Source: Volutella citrinella (taxonomy: Eukaryota; Ascomycota; Sordariomycetes; Hypocreales; Nectriaceae). Taken from it: a stretch of DNA of 64,000 bases. How positions within the stretch are numbered: position 1 is the stretch's first letter; each line of letters begins with the position of its first letter. Positions 1 to 12,137 of this stretch are shown here, one piece after another. Location: the NCBI GenBank assembly GCA_034401135.1, contig JAWZSP010000001.1, forward strand, positions 6,014,001 through 6,078,000, given 5' to 3'. The position numbers and the translations under genes are program-made. The notes beneath the pieces were generated by a model, which was not told where the DNA came from, ran no database searches, and saw only the letters and a program-made list of their open reading frames with translations.

Positions 1-36
1 TTCGCGTCGGGAAAATGGGGCATATCGTCTACTCAC

Positions 37-973
37 CTCCGTCCGTCACCTGGCTGGCGTTGCCGCCGGTGGTGGTACCTCCCCACTGGGGGAAGGCGGC
101 ACGGATCTTGGACAGGCTCTCAAAGGTGGTACCCTTGCGGACGCCGTCGTCGCGGGTCAGCGTCACCTCCTTGGTCTCGCCGTCGGGGCCCTTGACGGTC
201 GTCGTGATGGGCACAATCTCGTCGTCGAACCAGCCGGCGTCCTGGGCGCGCTCGGCCTTTTGGAAGCTGTCGGCGGCGAAGCGGTCCATGGCCTCGCGGG
301 TGACGCCAAAGTCGGAGCTGACGTTCTCGCTGGTCCAGCCCATGGGCTCCATGCAGTCCTTGGCCTCCTGGCTGTGGGACGTCATGGCCTCGTCAAAGGG
401 CTTCTCGAGGCGGTCGCCGCCGACGGACATGGTCTCGGCGCCCATGGCGATGCCGACGGCAATGTTGCCATTGGTGATGGAGTTTGCAATGTCGGCAATG
501 GCCTTGAGGCCGGAGGAGCAGAATCGGTTCACGGACGAGGCGCCGGCAGTGTTGGGGAAGCCGGCGGCGAGGGAGGATGCGCGGACCTTGTAGGCGGCCT
601 TGCCGTCAGAGACCTAGCTGTGTCAGTCGACCGGATCGCGGTTTCAGTGCGGTAGCGCGCGTACATTTCCGAGGCAGATGTCCTCGACGAGGGTCGGGTC
701 GAGGTTGGATCGTTCGCGGACCTCCTTGAGCAGGGCGTAGACCATGTACTCGAGGCTGGTGTCCTTGAAGCCGCCCTTCTTGGCCTTGGTGAGGGGCGTT
801 CGCACGGCGAGGGTGATGACGATGTCGTCGGGGTTCTTGGCTTGGCTGCTCTCACGGTCAGCGATTGGAGGCGGCGGGTGGCGACAGCGACAGCGACGGG
901 TCACTCACATGGAGTTTATTGACGACCCCGGGTTGAGGTGTCTGATGATGGAACCGATGCGGTCGACGGCCAT
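37..973 (-). CDS. POT1: peroxisomal 3-ketoacyl-CoA thiolase (3' part outside the window)
   Basis: This encodes the last enzyme of peroxisomal fatty-acid beta-oxidation, which cleaves 3-ketoacyl-CoA with CoA to give acetyl-CoA and a shortened acyl-CoA. Three exons are visible: 973-909, 845-665 and 614-37. The last ends in a GTGAGT donor at 36-31, so the C-terminal part lies beyond the left edge. The joined protein starts MAVDRIGSIIRHL; residues RIGSIIRHL fit the R(L/V/I)x5(H/Q)L pattern of a PTS2 peroxisomal import signal, as in yeast Pot1. The thiolase signature VNRFCSSGLKA carries the acyl-accepting cysteine, followed by MGAETMSVGGD. Codon phase stays intact over both complete introns. The ATG at 973 has a good context (cacaATGG) and is the only start that supplies the PTS2. 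The C-terminal catalytic His and Cys cannot be seen. The PTS2 argues for the peroxisomal rather than the mitochondrial isoform. Confidence 0.93.
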
Positions 974-2038
974 TGTGGATGTGCAGTGGGTATCTCGAGA
1001 GAAGCAGGGGAGGGAATTGAGAAGCAGAGATCAGAGGGGGGTTGCTATCGTTGATATGCAGGGCGCGTCGGCATCCGGGATGGTTCTTATGCGACGACGC
1101 AGGCTGGCGGCAAGTCGTAGCGGCATCTGGGGTAGCGTAGCTCCAACGAGTTGGAGAGGAACTGTGGGGTTGAGCCGAGGCATGTCTACTGGGCGCCGAG
1201 GAGCCGGCATTGGTTACATAAGCGTCCGATGCGCCTGCCCGCCAAACCGCCCCGCCTGACTCTGCCAAGTCTTGCCCCTACACACAAGGTGCCCGCTCAG
1301 ATGACCGGAGCCCACCCGCAAGGAGCCAGAACTGTACGCCAGCTCCGAAGCACGGTAGCCGGGGCCGAGATGCGAGGCTATGCAGAACATCAACCGGCGC
1401 CGTCCCCACATGGCCACCTCACATCGTCTGTCCTCCGCTCGCTCGATAGGAAAGCAATCAAGCCAATCTCCAACCCCCAAGAGTAACGCCCAATTCTCTC
1501 GAAGAAGACCAAGGATTCTCGTCCAGATGCAAAACAAGTTTGTGCCCGGCGGTAATAATCCATTTCTGCTGTTTGTGCGCGAGATTTATCTCCGTCAATC
1601 TTCGTCTACCTTCTGCCTCAGTGTTGGCCATTGCGTGTGATTTCTGCCGTCGTTGTTATCCTGTCGGGCATGCATCGGCCTGCCCCACGCACGCCGAGTT
1701 TCGACCGGCAAGAACGCCGCTGCTCGACGGCAAGGGCAGCCTTACGGACATTGGCCTGCAGGATCTCGGCCAGGGCGGGCTGGCCCCGTTGTCTCGACTC
1801 CCGGCCCAGTCACTTGTACGTATTGCAGGAACCAAAGTGTTTCAACTCGTGAATTCAGAACTAGAGGCTCCATACAGTAAGCCCGGGATATCTATGTGTC
1901 CTCATCCGAGGTACTGCTAATGCAACAAATCTTCCACATTATCCTATTCCTGCCATGCGACATGCAATTTTCATAATCATATCCTGTGATATCGTCCTCC
2001 ACTATTATTCTCTCGTTTTGCAATCATAATATGTGCGC
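974..2038. other. intergenic region, thiolase promoter side
   Basis: This gap lies between the thiolase start and the stop of the P-type ATPase. I see no coding region in it. It should hold the thiolase promoter and the 3' UTR and terminator of the ATPase. Three CCGAGG hexamers occur (1175-1180, 1196-1201, 1906-1911). Confidence 0.7.
1175..1201. promoter_or_regulatory. paired CCGAGG motifs, possible fatty-acid response (FarA/FarB) sites
   Basis: CCGAGG occurs at 1175-1180 and again at 1196-1201, about 200-230 bp upstream of the thiolase ATG. Its complement CCTCGG is the core recognised by the fatty-acid regulators FarA and FarB in Aspergillus and by their homologues. The position and the beta-oxidation target fit; binding is inferred. 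Confidence 0.45.
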
Positions 2039-5000
2039 TCACGCGTCGGTGGCGGCAGCGCCCTGGGGCACCAGAGTGCCGGTGCCCGACGGAGCGCGCG
2101 AAGTGCTGCGCTTGCCAAGCGAGACCTCGGTGTCCTTCTTGGAGAAGGAAGCCCAAGTCTTGAAGCTGTTGAAGGACATGGTGCGGCCAAACTTGCGGCC
2201 CTCCTCGTCGGGGCCACCCTGGCTGAAGGGGCCGCGGATGACGGGGGCGTCCTCGAGGAGGTGGAAGTGGCGCTTGACCATCTTCCAGGCCTCGATTCCG
2301 GCGACGAAGACGAGGGTGAAGCCGATGGAGAGGGTCCACTCCCAGGTGATGCCGGTGTGCTTGAAGAAGTTGTGGTTGAGGAAGGGGATGTACACGACGG
2401 GGAACACCGACAGAGCACCGATGATGACGGACCAGAAGAGGAACTTGTTCTCGTAGACGTCCTTGAAGAAGGGGAAGCTGCTGTCGTCGTCGGCGTTGAG
2501 GCGGAACATGGAGCGGCGCAGACTCTTGAACTCCCAGGCAGAGATGAGGATCAGCCAGGTGAGCTCGGCGAAGGTGGCGGCACGGGCCTTGAAGACTGGA
2601 ATGCACGACTCGCTGTAGCCCTGGTTGCACTCCTCGCCGAGGTTGCCGCCGTTGGCACCGTACACAATGATGATGAAGGTGCACAGGGTGCAGGCACCCA
2701 TGATAATGCCATAGACAATCATGTCAACAATAATCTGGTTTGTAAAGACACCGCGCTTCTTGTCCTGAGGGGGCTTGCGCATGACATCGCGAGCTGCCTG
2801 CTCACGGCCAAGGCCAAAGGCGGGGAACGACGAGGTAACCATGTTGATCCAGATAATCTGCAGGGGCGAGATGGGGAAGACGGAGAAGCCCGTCTTGTCG
2901 ACGAAGCCGAGGCCAGCAATCAAAAGGATGACCTCACCAACGTTGGAGGTGAGTAGGTGGAGAACAAACTTTTGGATATTGTCAAACATGCGGCGGCCCT
3001 CACGGATGGCAGAGACAATCGAGTTGAACTTGTCGTCGGTGAGCACAATCTTGGAAGCGGACTTGGCGACATCAGAACCAGAACCCATGGCAATACCGAC
3101 ATCGGCACGGGACAGAGAGGGGGCGTCGTTGACACCATCGCCAGTCATGGCCATGAAGGCACCGCGGCGGCGGAGGGCGTCAATCATGCGCGTCTTGGTA
3201 TCGGGGGCACATCGAGCAATAACCAGGGGCAGCTCCTCGAGGCGGTCAATCTCCTCGTCCGTCATCTTGTCAAAATCGGTGGCCTTTTGCACAATGGACT
3301 TGGCGACGTGGTCGGGCAGGATGCCCAGGTTCTTGGGGATGATGCCGACCTCCTTGGCAATGGCCTTGGCGGTCTCGGGGTGGTCACCAGTAAGCATATG
3401 GACGCGGATACCGGCCTGGGAGCACTCGGCAATGGACGGCTTGGTCTCTCGGCGGGGAGGATCGTAGATGCCAGCAAGGCCGAGGAGGGTAAGGCCCTGC
3501 TCAACCTCGGATCGCAGCTTCTCGTCCTCGGCGGGGGATGAGGCCTGCTTGGCGGTGAAGCGACCGTCCCAGGAGCGGTAGGCAATGGCCAGGACTCGCT
3601 GGCCCTGGGAGGCCAGCTTGTTCATCTGCTCAAGAACATCTTCCTTGAGGTCCTCGGTCACCTCCTGCTGGTCGGCGCCAGTGCCAATGTACTTGCAGAG
3701 ATCCAGGACACGCTCGACGGCGCCCTTGGTGAAGACCATGCTGTTCTCGGCCTCGATGATGGAGCCGCTGGCGCCCTTGGGGGCGTCGTAGATGACGGAC
3801 ATGCGCTTGATGGAGCTGTCAAAGGGGAATTCCGCAGTCTGCTTCCATCCCTCACCCTCGAGAGTCTTCTTGCCATGGGTGAAGCGGTGAGCAAAGATCT
3901 GGAGGGCAATTTCGGTGGGTTCGCCGGTAGTGCGCCACTTCTCCTCTTCGTCATCGTAGCGAACGGTAGCCAGGTTGCAGAGGGCAGAAGACAAGAGGAA
4001 GGCACGGAGCGCATCGGTCATCTCGCACTCGACCTCGGGGACGGGCGCAGGCTTGGGGTTCTTGGAGGGGTTGAGCTTCTCATCGGGCACGTCAAACTTG
4101 AGGACGGCAGCGCTGCGCTCGCGGTCGTAGTCGCGGGGGGCCTCCTTCTCCTCGACCTGGGCATCATCCTGCTTGGAGTAGGTGACCTTGCCCTTGGTGG
4201 GGTCGTTGGGGCTCTGGGAGTCGCGGACGGTGTAGAGGTGGTTTCCGGGCACCCAGGCCTTGCGGACAATCATGGCGCCCTCGGTCAGGGTGCCGGTCTT
4301 GTCGGAGCAAATGTTTGTAACGCCACCGAGGGCTTCGAGGGCGGAGAGATCACGGACGACGACGTTGGCCTTGCGCATGACGGTGACGGCGACGACCATG
4401 GTGATGGTCAGGACCCTGAGACATGTTAGTGGAGTGTGGGGGTCCGGGTCTCAGATTAACTTACGCAACCAGCGACTCGGGAATGATGGCAATGCCAAGG
4501 GAAGTGGCGTAGATGACGACTTCCTTGCTCAGGTTGAACTTGTTTACGGCGAAGACGACAACGGCGAGGAGGAGAGCACAGCCAAAGAGGACGTAGGCAA
4601 GAGCAGAGAGCTTCCTCTGCAGGGGAGTGCCCTCAGTGAGACCGAGGAACTTGCCGACAACATCGTAGGTTCGCTTGCCAAGACCAATAATGGGCTGGCG
4701 CTTGCCGTACTTCTTCCAGTTCATGGAGCGGCCAGCCTTGCGAGCCTTCTTGGAGGTGGAGGCGGCAATCTTGCCGACCTCGGTGGTCATTCCAGTGAAG
4801 ACGACGATGCCGCGGCCACGGCCCTTGCGGACAACGGTGGTGGCGTAGGCCATGTTGACGCGGTCACCAATGCCGAGCTCGCCCTCGTCGGTGACGACCT
4901 TCTCGGTGTCGTGGGAGACGAGGTTATTTTCGGTTACCTTTTCGACAGGGATGGACTCTCCAGTGAGTTGGCCCTCCTCACAGGCCAAGTTCATGGCCTC

Positions 5001-5591
5001 GAACAGGCGGAGATCAGCAGGGACGGTGTCGCCCATCTTGAGGAGGACGATATCGCCGGGAACGACTTCGGGGCTTTGGAGCCGTTAGCTTCTGGCGCCA
5101 ATTGAATGCGGCTTGATGCGGATACTCACTTGGAAATGACCTGAGTCTTGCCATCGCGGAGAACCATGGCACTGGGCGCGGAGAGGGCTCGCAGGGCGTC
5201 CATGCGCTTCTCAGCGCGGTACTCCTGCCAAAAGCCAATCGACACATTGAGAACAATGACGAAGACCAGGACGCCACCCTCAATGTAGTCCTTGATTCCG
5301 AAGCTGAGGCCCATGGCAAACGCAAGGACCTTGGGGTAGCGTGTTAGTGTGGCGCCGATGGCTGAGCGTGGGTGGGGGTGAGAAACTCACAATAATCATA
5401 GCATTGAGCACCTGCTTTGTCAGGATCTTGTACCAAGGGATGGTGTTGCCGACATCGAGTTCATTCTTGGGGTATTTCTGTTGGTATTCGGCGACCTGGG
5501 TCGAGGTCAGGCCCTTGTCGACGTCGGTTGAAAGGGCCTGTGCCGTCTCCTCGACGGTGAGGAGGAACGGGTGCTTGGGGAACTCAGCCAT
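2039..5591 (-). CDS. ENA1: ENA-type P-type Na+/K+-exporting ATPase (P-IID)
   Basis: This is a plasma-membrane (or endomembrane) pump expected to export Na+ or K+, especially at alkaline pH or high salt. Four exons (5591-5391, 5329-5130, 5073-4465, 4415-2039) join in frame to 1128 residues, close to the usual 1050-1130. Visible motifs are LTGES in the actuator domain, IPESLVA in TM4, ICSDKTGTLT with the phosphorylated Asp near residue 375, MLTGDHPETA and TGDGVNDAP in the hinge. The N-terminal cytosolic stretch (HPFLLTVEETAQAL...KYPKNEL) is of the P-II type. TM4 differs from the PEGL motif of SERCA Ca2+ pumps, which supports the ENA class. Acceptors and donors are canonical and every phase matches. 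The upstream region is unusually rich in GCCARG, the PacC core. Na+ versus K+ preference cannot be told from sequence. Confidence 0.93.
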
Positions 5592-5617
5592 GGCGGTGGT
5601 GTGGGGGTAGTACCAAG

Positions 5618-8011
5618 GCCAGGTGAGGAGTGGGCGGGAGAGTCTATGGGAGGGAAGGTTTAGGCTCCCAGCGGCGGATTGGGGATGTCGACTCCTTTGT
5701 TTGATGTGTTTGAGGTGAAGGTTGGAGAGAGAGAAGCGAGGCGAAGAGCGAGGTCTGATGGGATTAAGAAAAAAAAAGTCCAGCTCGACGTCATCGACGT
5801 TTGGGGAGCGACAGGGGAAGGAAGCAAGTTCTTGGACGGAAGGAGCAAACGGGGTGTTGGAATTGCTTGGCTGTCTCACAAAGTACCCCGAGTATTGGGG
5901 AGGTATTGTTGACAAGAGACTGAGTTGGGATAGGACAAACTTGGCAACCAGAGGGGGGTATGCGGGGTCTGCCCATGATATATATACCTTGAAGCCAGTC
6001 TGCTTCGCCAGGAGGCCCGACGGCAGAAGAGTTTTGGGCGAGCTGGAGACGAGGAGCGCCAAGAGGCGAGCTTGCTATGTAAACTCGAACTTCCTGGCTG
6101 GTGGCTCTTGGCATCTTGGCGCTGCTCCCCCCCATGTTCCCCAAGTGCCCACAAACCTAGAGGGGGTTCCACACTGCCACCCACGGCAGCGAGGGCCATG
6201 ACACACGCCCCCCCTCGACGGTGGCGTAACGGCGAGTAAGGCAAGGGAGCGATATCAATCAGACGAGGTGCTGATGTTGCTGCTGCTTGCGGTGGACGGG
6301 CTGCCAATGCGGCGGGGGTCATGTCTCGCTTTGCCGTGCTCTCTCCTCTCTCGTCTCCCCCCATGCGACTAGTGGCCTCAAACGCAGCTGAATCGCAGGC
6401 CTTACATCCAGCCTACCTACCGATACGCAGCTCTATGGCGTCTTCGGGGATGCGTACGGGGGGGCACGGGGGGACAAGGATGGGCAGCACCCATCTCGCG
6501 GTAGGCACACCCAATGGCGCGGCGAGGAGCGCATCGGAGGACGCCGTGACGTCAACCCGGTCAACTGCCAAAAGAAGCCATCCCAGAGAATAGATGACCG
6601 ACCGATGCGGTGCTGAGCCCGGTGTGGCGTTGCACCCAGTCGCAGGCACAGAGGCGACCAGCGACTAGGAGCCGGCCCAGCACCCACACGGACGGCGGGG
6701 ACGGCGGCGGATGGCCGGGGCTGCGGGTTCGGCGACGGCGGCGGCGACAGCACCGGACGACGAGTCGAGCGAAATCCTCAAACCCTCGCCGCCATGGTCC
6801 AAGCCAATGCAGCGGACTGCAGCGGAGAGAAGGGGTGGGGGGAAACCCAACGCAGATGCAAAGTAAATAGCAGCCGAGAGCAAATGAAAACCGAGCGCAG
6901 CAATCACCACGGCAGACTACAAACCGCGAAAGAGTGGAGGAGGGGCACGCACGCAGAAATCGTCGAGGGCGACGGGTGGGTCCTGGGTGTTGCTCCTGGC
7001 TCTTGGCGCATCCAAGTCCGCTCTTGGCGGTCGGGCGCGAGTGGCGCAAACGAGCCTGCCAAGACCACCGGCCTTGGTGGGGTGAGGTCATGATGTAGCG
7101 TCACGGGATTCATCGCTGCGGCGCGCTCTCTCCCTCTCTCTGCCTTGCCTACGGAGTACATCTCCGTCGTCGCGTGCAGTGCCAGTGCCGGCAATGCTTG
7201 CTCGGCTTTCCTGTCGCACGTTGATCCCGGGCCCATGGAGTCCCATCCATCCCCTCCACCGCGTGCCGTCATCGCCATCAGCCGTCCGGCTCGCCCTCGG
7301 CCCTCCGTCTTCGGTCTGCTCCGGTCTGCTCCGGCCCGCTCTGCCTTCTCCTCTGTTTTCTCCTCGCTGCGCCGGTCCGGGTCGTTTGCTCGTTCGATTG
7401 TGAGACGGCACGGCAGAAGAAAATAAAGCAACACCACCAAGATGGATATCCCCTGCTCCTCATGCCAGTCGTTTCAACACCACTGCAGCAGGTTGTCGAT
7501 TGCAGCCGCTAGCAGCCCGGCTAGTGCTCAACAAGAGCAAATCGCGCTGATAGCGTCTCTGGGCGGGCCCTGCCTTTGAATGCCTCCCCTCGCCATCTCC
7601 CAGCGTATCCCAAGTTCCAGCAGAATGTATTGCCCCGGTGCATGGTACACTGCTGGTGGTTAGTCGTCATCACGGCCACTACCCGACAGGGGGCAATCAC
7701 ACCCATGTGGCTACTATGACACAGATGAGCCCCAAACAAGGTTCAGCTCGTAGCGATGCCCTTGGCGCCAAGAGGCGCGCATCTTGGCAGCCTCTTCTCA
7801 ACAAAGTCGCCCTCGTCGGCGCTTGGCGGCTGTCCTTGGCGCCTCCTTGGCGGCTGCTGGGCGCATGCGACAGTGGGGAATCTTGATACCGTAATGTCCA
7901 ATGGCCTGACCAGCGTGCTCTGGCTCAGTCCTCCATTCGCCCTCTGGCCCTCTTGGCGTCTCCGCCGTCTGGGCAAACCGAGCGTATGCCGAGCTTAACC
8001 ATGGCCTTGGC
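5618..8011. promoter_or_regulatory. cluster of PacC-type GCCARG motifs upstream of the ENA ATPase
   Basis: By hand I count 16 GCCAAG/CTTGGC hexamers (first bases 5866, 5940, 6058, 6107, 6115, 7002, 7023, 7058, 7761, 7767, 7783, 7822, 7835, 7846, 7952, 8006) and four GCCAGG/CCTGGC (5618, 6007, 6093, 6995). About 2-4 would be expected by chance in 2.4 kb. GCCARG is the established PacC/Rim101-type core, and ENA genes are classical alkaline-pH targets. Binding is inferred. Confidence 0.55.
6547..6554. promoter_or_regulatory. palindromic CRE site TGACGTCA
   Basis: A perfect TGACGTCA lies about 950 bp upstream of the ENA start codon. This is the binding core of CREB/ATF-type bZIP factors (Sko1 in yeast, AtfA in moulds), which regulate salt-stress genes including yeast ENA1. 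A single 8-mer can occur by chance. Confidence 0.35.
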
Positions 8012-11000
8012 TACCTTTTGGCTGCGGCGCCCCCGGCCCTGATTCGCCATCGCATTTGCCCAGGGCCCTGGGTGTGGCCCCGGGGTGGCTCCTAAAGTTC
8101 TGTGCGCCTCCAACTAAGCTTATCTTTAGAGTCTGCCCAATCACGGCTTCCAATCTCTACTCGATTGGCCAATAAGCGCTCCCCCTGTTGAGACGGACGG
8201 GGCAACACAAGAACGGCGTCTTGGCTCCGTTTCGATAATCTTGCAACAACTGCCATCCCCCTGCGAGGCCCTTGCCTGAGAGGCCCGCGTTGGGTTGCGT
8301 TGCATGGACGAAACGGAGAGAAGTTTCTGGGCAAAGTGAGACGGACTGGATGATGCAACCACTCTCACGGCACTATCACTTCCAACCATTGTTGTTAAGT
8401 GAACTGATGAGTCTGATTTTCCTGCTGAGGAGTGGGCCCTGCGTATCTTCGTTTGCCTCTGGCTTTCGCATTATCTTGTTGCTATCTGCGACTCAATAAA
8501 CCTACAGTCATTTACGGTATTCCGCCTCCGCAATCGCGTCCACCCATGTGTTCACGTGCCCTCCCCAGCCTGCGCCCATGTCGCCCCTACCGGCGTTGTC
8601 GTCATCACAGCCCCCCAGGTGTGTTTGGCGTCCCCGACCCCGTGACTTCTGACCCCGTGACCTGCCCAGATCCCTCCCTCCGTGCCGCCCACCTCCGCCC
8701 CCCCGGACGTAACCCTAGCTAGACAGTCACGTGCCCCGCCGCGGAATTCAGTGGCCCCACATGCACTGCATCCCCCGCTCCGCCCGGACTGCCGCCCCAC
8801 TTGCTGCACACCCTCGAAAGCTGAGATGCTTCATGAGCGCCGTAGCTTGCCCCATGCTTCCGTCCCCCTCCTCCGGGGAGCCAGGCCCAAGCCAACACTC
8901 GTCCTCGGTGGAGCAGGGGCCTGAGAGCTGCTTGTCCCGTGTGCCTAGTCATCTTTGTGCCTCCGAAACACGGAACATGCGAAATACGCAAAGCCTTTCG
9001 AGGCCTTCATGCGCTCAGCCGGCCGTGGGGGGTGTGCTTGCATAGCAGACCGGAACAAATTGCGAAGAGTCACAATGACCAAGAACATGTCCAGTGTTGG
9101 TTCTATGCAGGGTTGTTGTGACTCCGGGCTCGGAAATGGAACCAACCATCTCCCGTCCTGCACGGCGTCACCAGCGCTTGACGCCTGTTGGCTGAGTGTA
9201 GGCTCTCATCCCCATCCCACATCCAGCCGACGAGAAATCTCTTCCCGTCACCATGGCTAACGCCTGGCGTGACATCGCGTCGGTCCTCGGGCAGCCAGCT
9301 TGCAACTCTCGTGCCAACATGCCCATTCCTCACCGGCAATCTCTGCTTCCGCGTCGACATGCAAAGAGCGCCTTGTTCTTTCGTACCCCGCACACAGATG
9401 CGAATGACAACGACTTGTCACACTCACCGTTCGGGATGGTAAGATGGGTCGTCAACTCTCGCGTAGTCGACATCAAACGGCAATCCGCTTATCTCATATA
9501 GTGTCAACGTGGGTCAGATCACCTGGAGATCTCTTCTTGGCATTGTAGCCGTTGCCTCGTATTCTCGCGCCATCAATAGCAACCACCAGCAATAGTCTTC
9601 CTCCTTAGACGTCAAGACGTCCATCCCAGTTCTTCCGGTGGAGTAGACATGTAGATCCAGCCCGCCAAGCCGCAGGGTGATTGGACCAGCATCGAGGACC
9701 GTGTAACCCACCGGTCGTTGATGATGGCTGGCCAGAGTCACACTTCCAGCGGAGCCACGCAAGATTCCGGAAGCACGACTACGTACATCATCGTGGACGA
9801 TGTCCGTCGCTCCAACAGTATACGCCAAGCCAAGGACCAAGGCCAGTATCAGATCATTCCCAGGTATTACGTAGCCTAGGACAGAGATACTCGCCTCCCG
9901 CGGCTTCGGGCCCATCTACAGAGCCCACGCCAAGAGCCACGGCATTGGTCGAAAACGAGCCAAGATCCCCAGATCTCGGCAGTGTGATCCTGGCCAGCGA
10001 CATCAAGTTAAGCTTCCTGGGCGTGCTTGGGTCCTTTGGCCTCGTCCGTCCCCCCACTTCACCCCACCCTTGGCCGTGAGCTTGCCATGCCGTGCAACTT
10101 GCGGAGAAGGCGGAATGGCTCGGCGGGATGCTGCAAGACTGCGACTTGGCGCACCCATCTGCCACGCCGACTGGTGCGGAGTTGCTGCAGTTATTATTCG
10201 CACTGACCCCCACGCCACGCTCCTCTGTGTTGCGGCTGACATGACACAGCGTATGCAGTCTGGATGGCAAAATTTTGCATGTTTGCTTCATCAGGCCTCT
10301 GAAAAGCATTGGGCTCGGGTGAGAACTTCACCTCTTACGGTATGGGTGCCCGACCTTGATCAGGCTGCTCGTCTCATCGTGGGTTTGCTAGTGACTTTGA
10401 ATATGGAGCAATCCTCTGCGCCGAAGGGATGCATGAGCTCCACTATCTGAACTTGGGCACGGTTTACAACAAGCTAGGAAATGTAATCCAATTCATAACT
10501 CGGGGAGTCGGGGAGTCGGCTGAGTCTGCCGTCAAGGTCCGTCCATGAGCATCATAGTTGTCGTTCTCAAGCTCCTGGCTATTGCAAGGTCTAGTTCAAG
10601 GTATCCCCCGATTGGTTCATTGATTCGTTCATTCGCGGGCGAGTAGCTCGTAAGTTTCATGGTGGTAGTTGTCTCCTTAGGGAAAATGCCATTCTATGTG
10701 GTAAAACATGGATTCTTTCGCCAGATTTTGAGTGAGGAATCTCATGAAAATTAAATTTCACTCATAGTATATACCATGCCACAACTTTGCCCTTAGTTCT
10801 AAAAAGAGAGTTGAAGGAGAGTTGCAGATTGGCCGAGTGATTCATTCCAATTAGGTGTAGGGTATGTATCCATGTCATTTCGTCCTGCACTGACTGCCTT
10901 TGGCTTTGATCAATTCTTTCTCTATGTTCATCTCTGTATCCCTATACTACCGACTGGATAATATTTGGCCATTTGGACTTTTTTTTTTTTAGTAGCACAA

Positions 11001-12137
11001 GAGTTGGTGACGTGACATCTAAGTTGCCGCAAGCAACTGTTGAAAGACGTGTCATCCATCCCAACGCATGGCGTAAGGAGTCAATCACGACACTCTGGTG
11101 TGCGGATTGCGCGACGCAGGGAGCGACCTCTTATGTTACAGAAAAAAAGATCTACATAGTACGCAATGGGCACGAAAGGACCAAGATGCCTTATTGATAG
11201 GTTGGCCTGATCGCTGTGAGTTGCTCAACACGAGCGCGATGACCGGAGTGTTGAAGGAACTTGCAGCAACTACTTCACATGGAACAACACCAGTGGGATG
11301 TATCATGTAGTCGTCTATTCTATGTCGTATGTCTAATGATATGTGATAAATGATGCATTATATTATTCTTGTCTCATCGCGGTCATCGCCTTCTTCCGTT
11401 GCTGGCCGCATTCCTCCCCTGCCATCCCAGGACTCCGGCCTCAACCTGAAAGCAAATCGCAGTCGAGGAACCAAAAATCTCGTTGGCAATTCTCCAATGC
11501 GAATCGTTGATACCGGACCCGTCGACGTCGACCGGGTGAAGGTGCTGCCCAAGAGGAATGCGTTGTCCCTGGACAGTTGGAGCGGCCGACAATTCTCCCG
11601 CTGAAGAATAAATAGAGTTTACCAGCATAGGCGAGGAAGCGCGTGGTGTATCAAGTATTTTTAGATGGCGCTGCTCTTGCGGCCGACCCCGGCGCTAGGG
11701 CATCCAACGTCTCGAAACTGCTGACCAAGAGCCAAGGCGGGATCCTTCAAAGCTTGATTCGCAGGCCTGATGGCGCCTGCGTAGTCCAATGGGATTTCTC
11801 GCGGTCCGTCGCTCATCTCATAGTAAGATTATTTGAGAGGATGCGCTGGACGGGCTGTGGTTCGGTCGAACCCTCCTTGGGTCCAATTCAGTCGCTGTGG
11901 CTGCGCTGCGCTGAGCAATAGGCGATATTAGTGGTGGATGAGTGTATCGTTTCGTGTCAATTATTGTATTAGTTGTCATTATCGTGTCGTGTATTTCCAA
12001 GGCTCCATTGGTAGTGATGCAGAACCGATGCGATGCGATCGAAGGCGTGTCTAATGTGTTTGATGTCTCGTGAGACCCACGTCCGTCGTCTCAAGACTCC
12101 AGACTCCAAAAATTCCAAAACGAGCGCCGTCTGGCCC

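Larger units (their letters stand above)
5592..12137. other. long gene-poor region upstream of the ENA ATPase
   Basis: I recognise no gene over about 6.5 kb. Open frames here are short and resemble nothing known. The part next to the ATPase (5.6-8.0 kb) is GC-rich and dense in GCCARG/CYTGGC hexamers. The part at about 10.5-11.4 kb is AT-richer and holds a poly-T run near 10980 and two GGGGAGTC repeats near 10503. No tRNA-like T arm was found. Confidence 0.6.
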
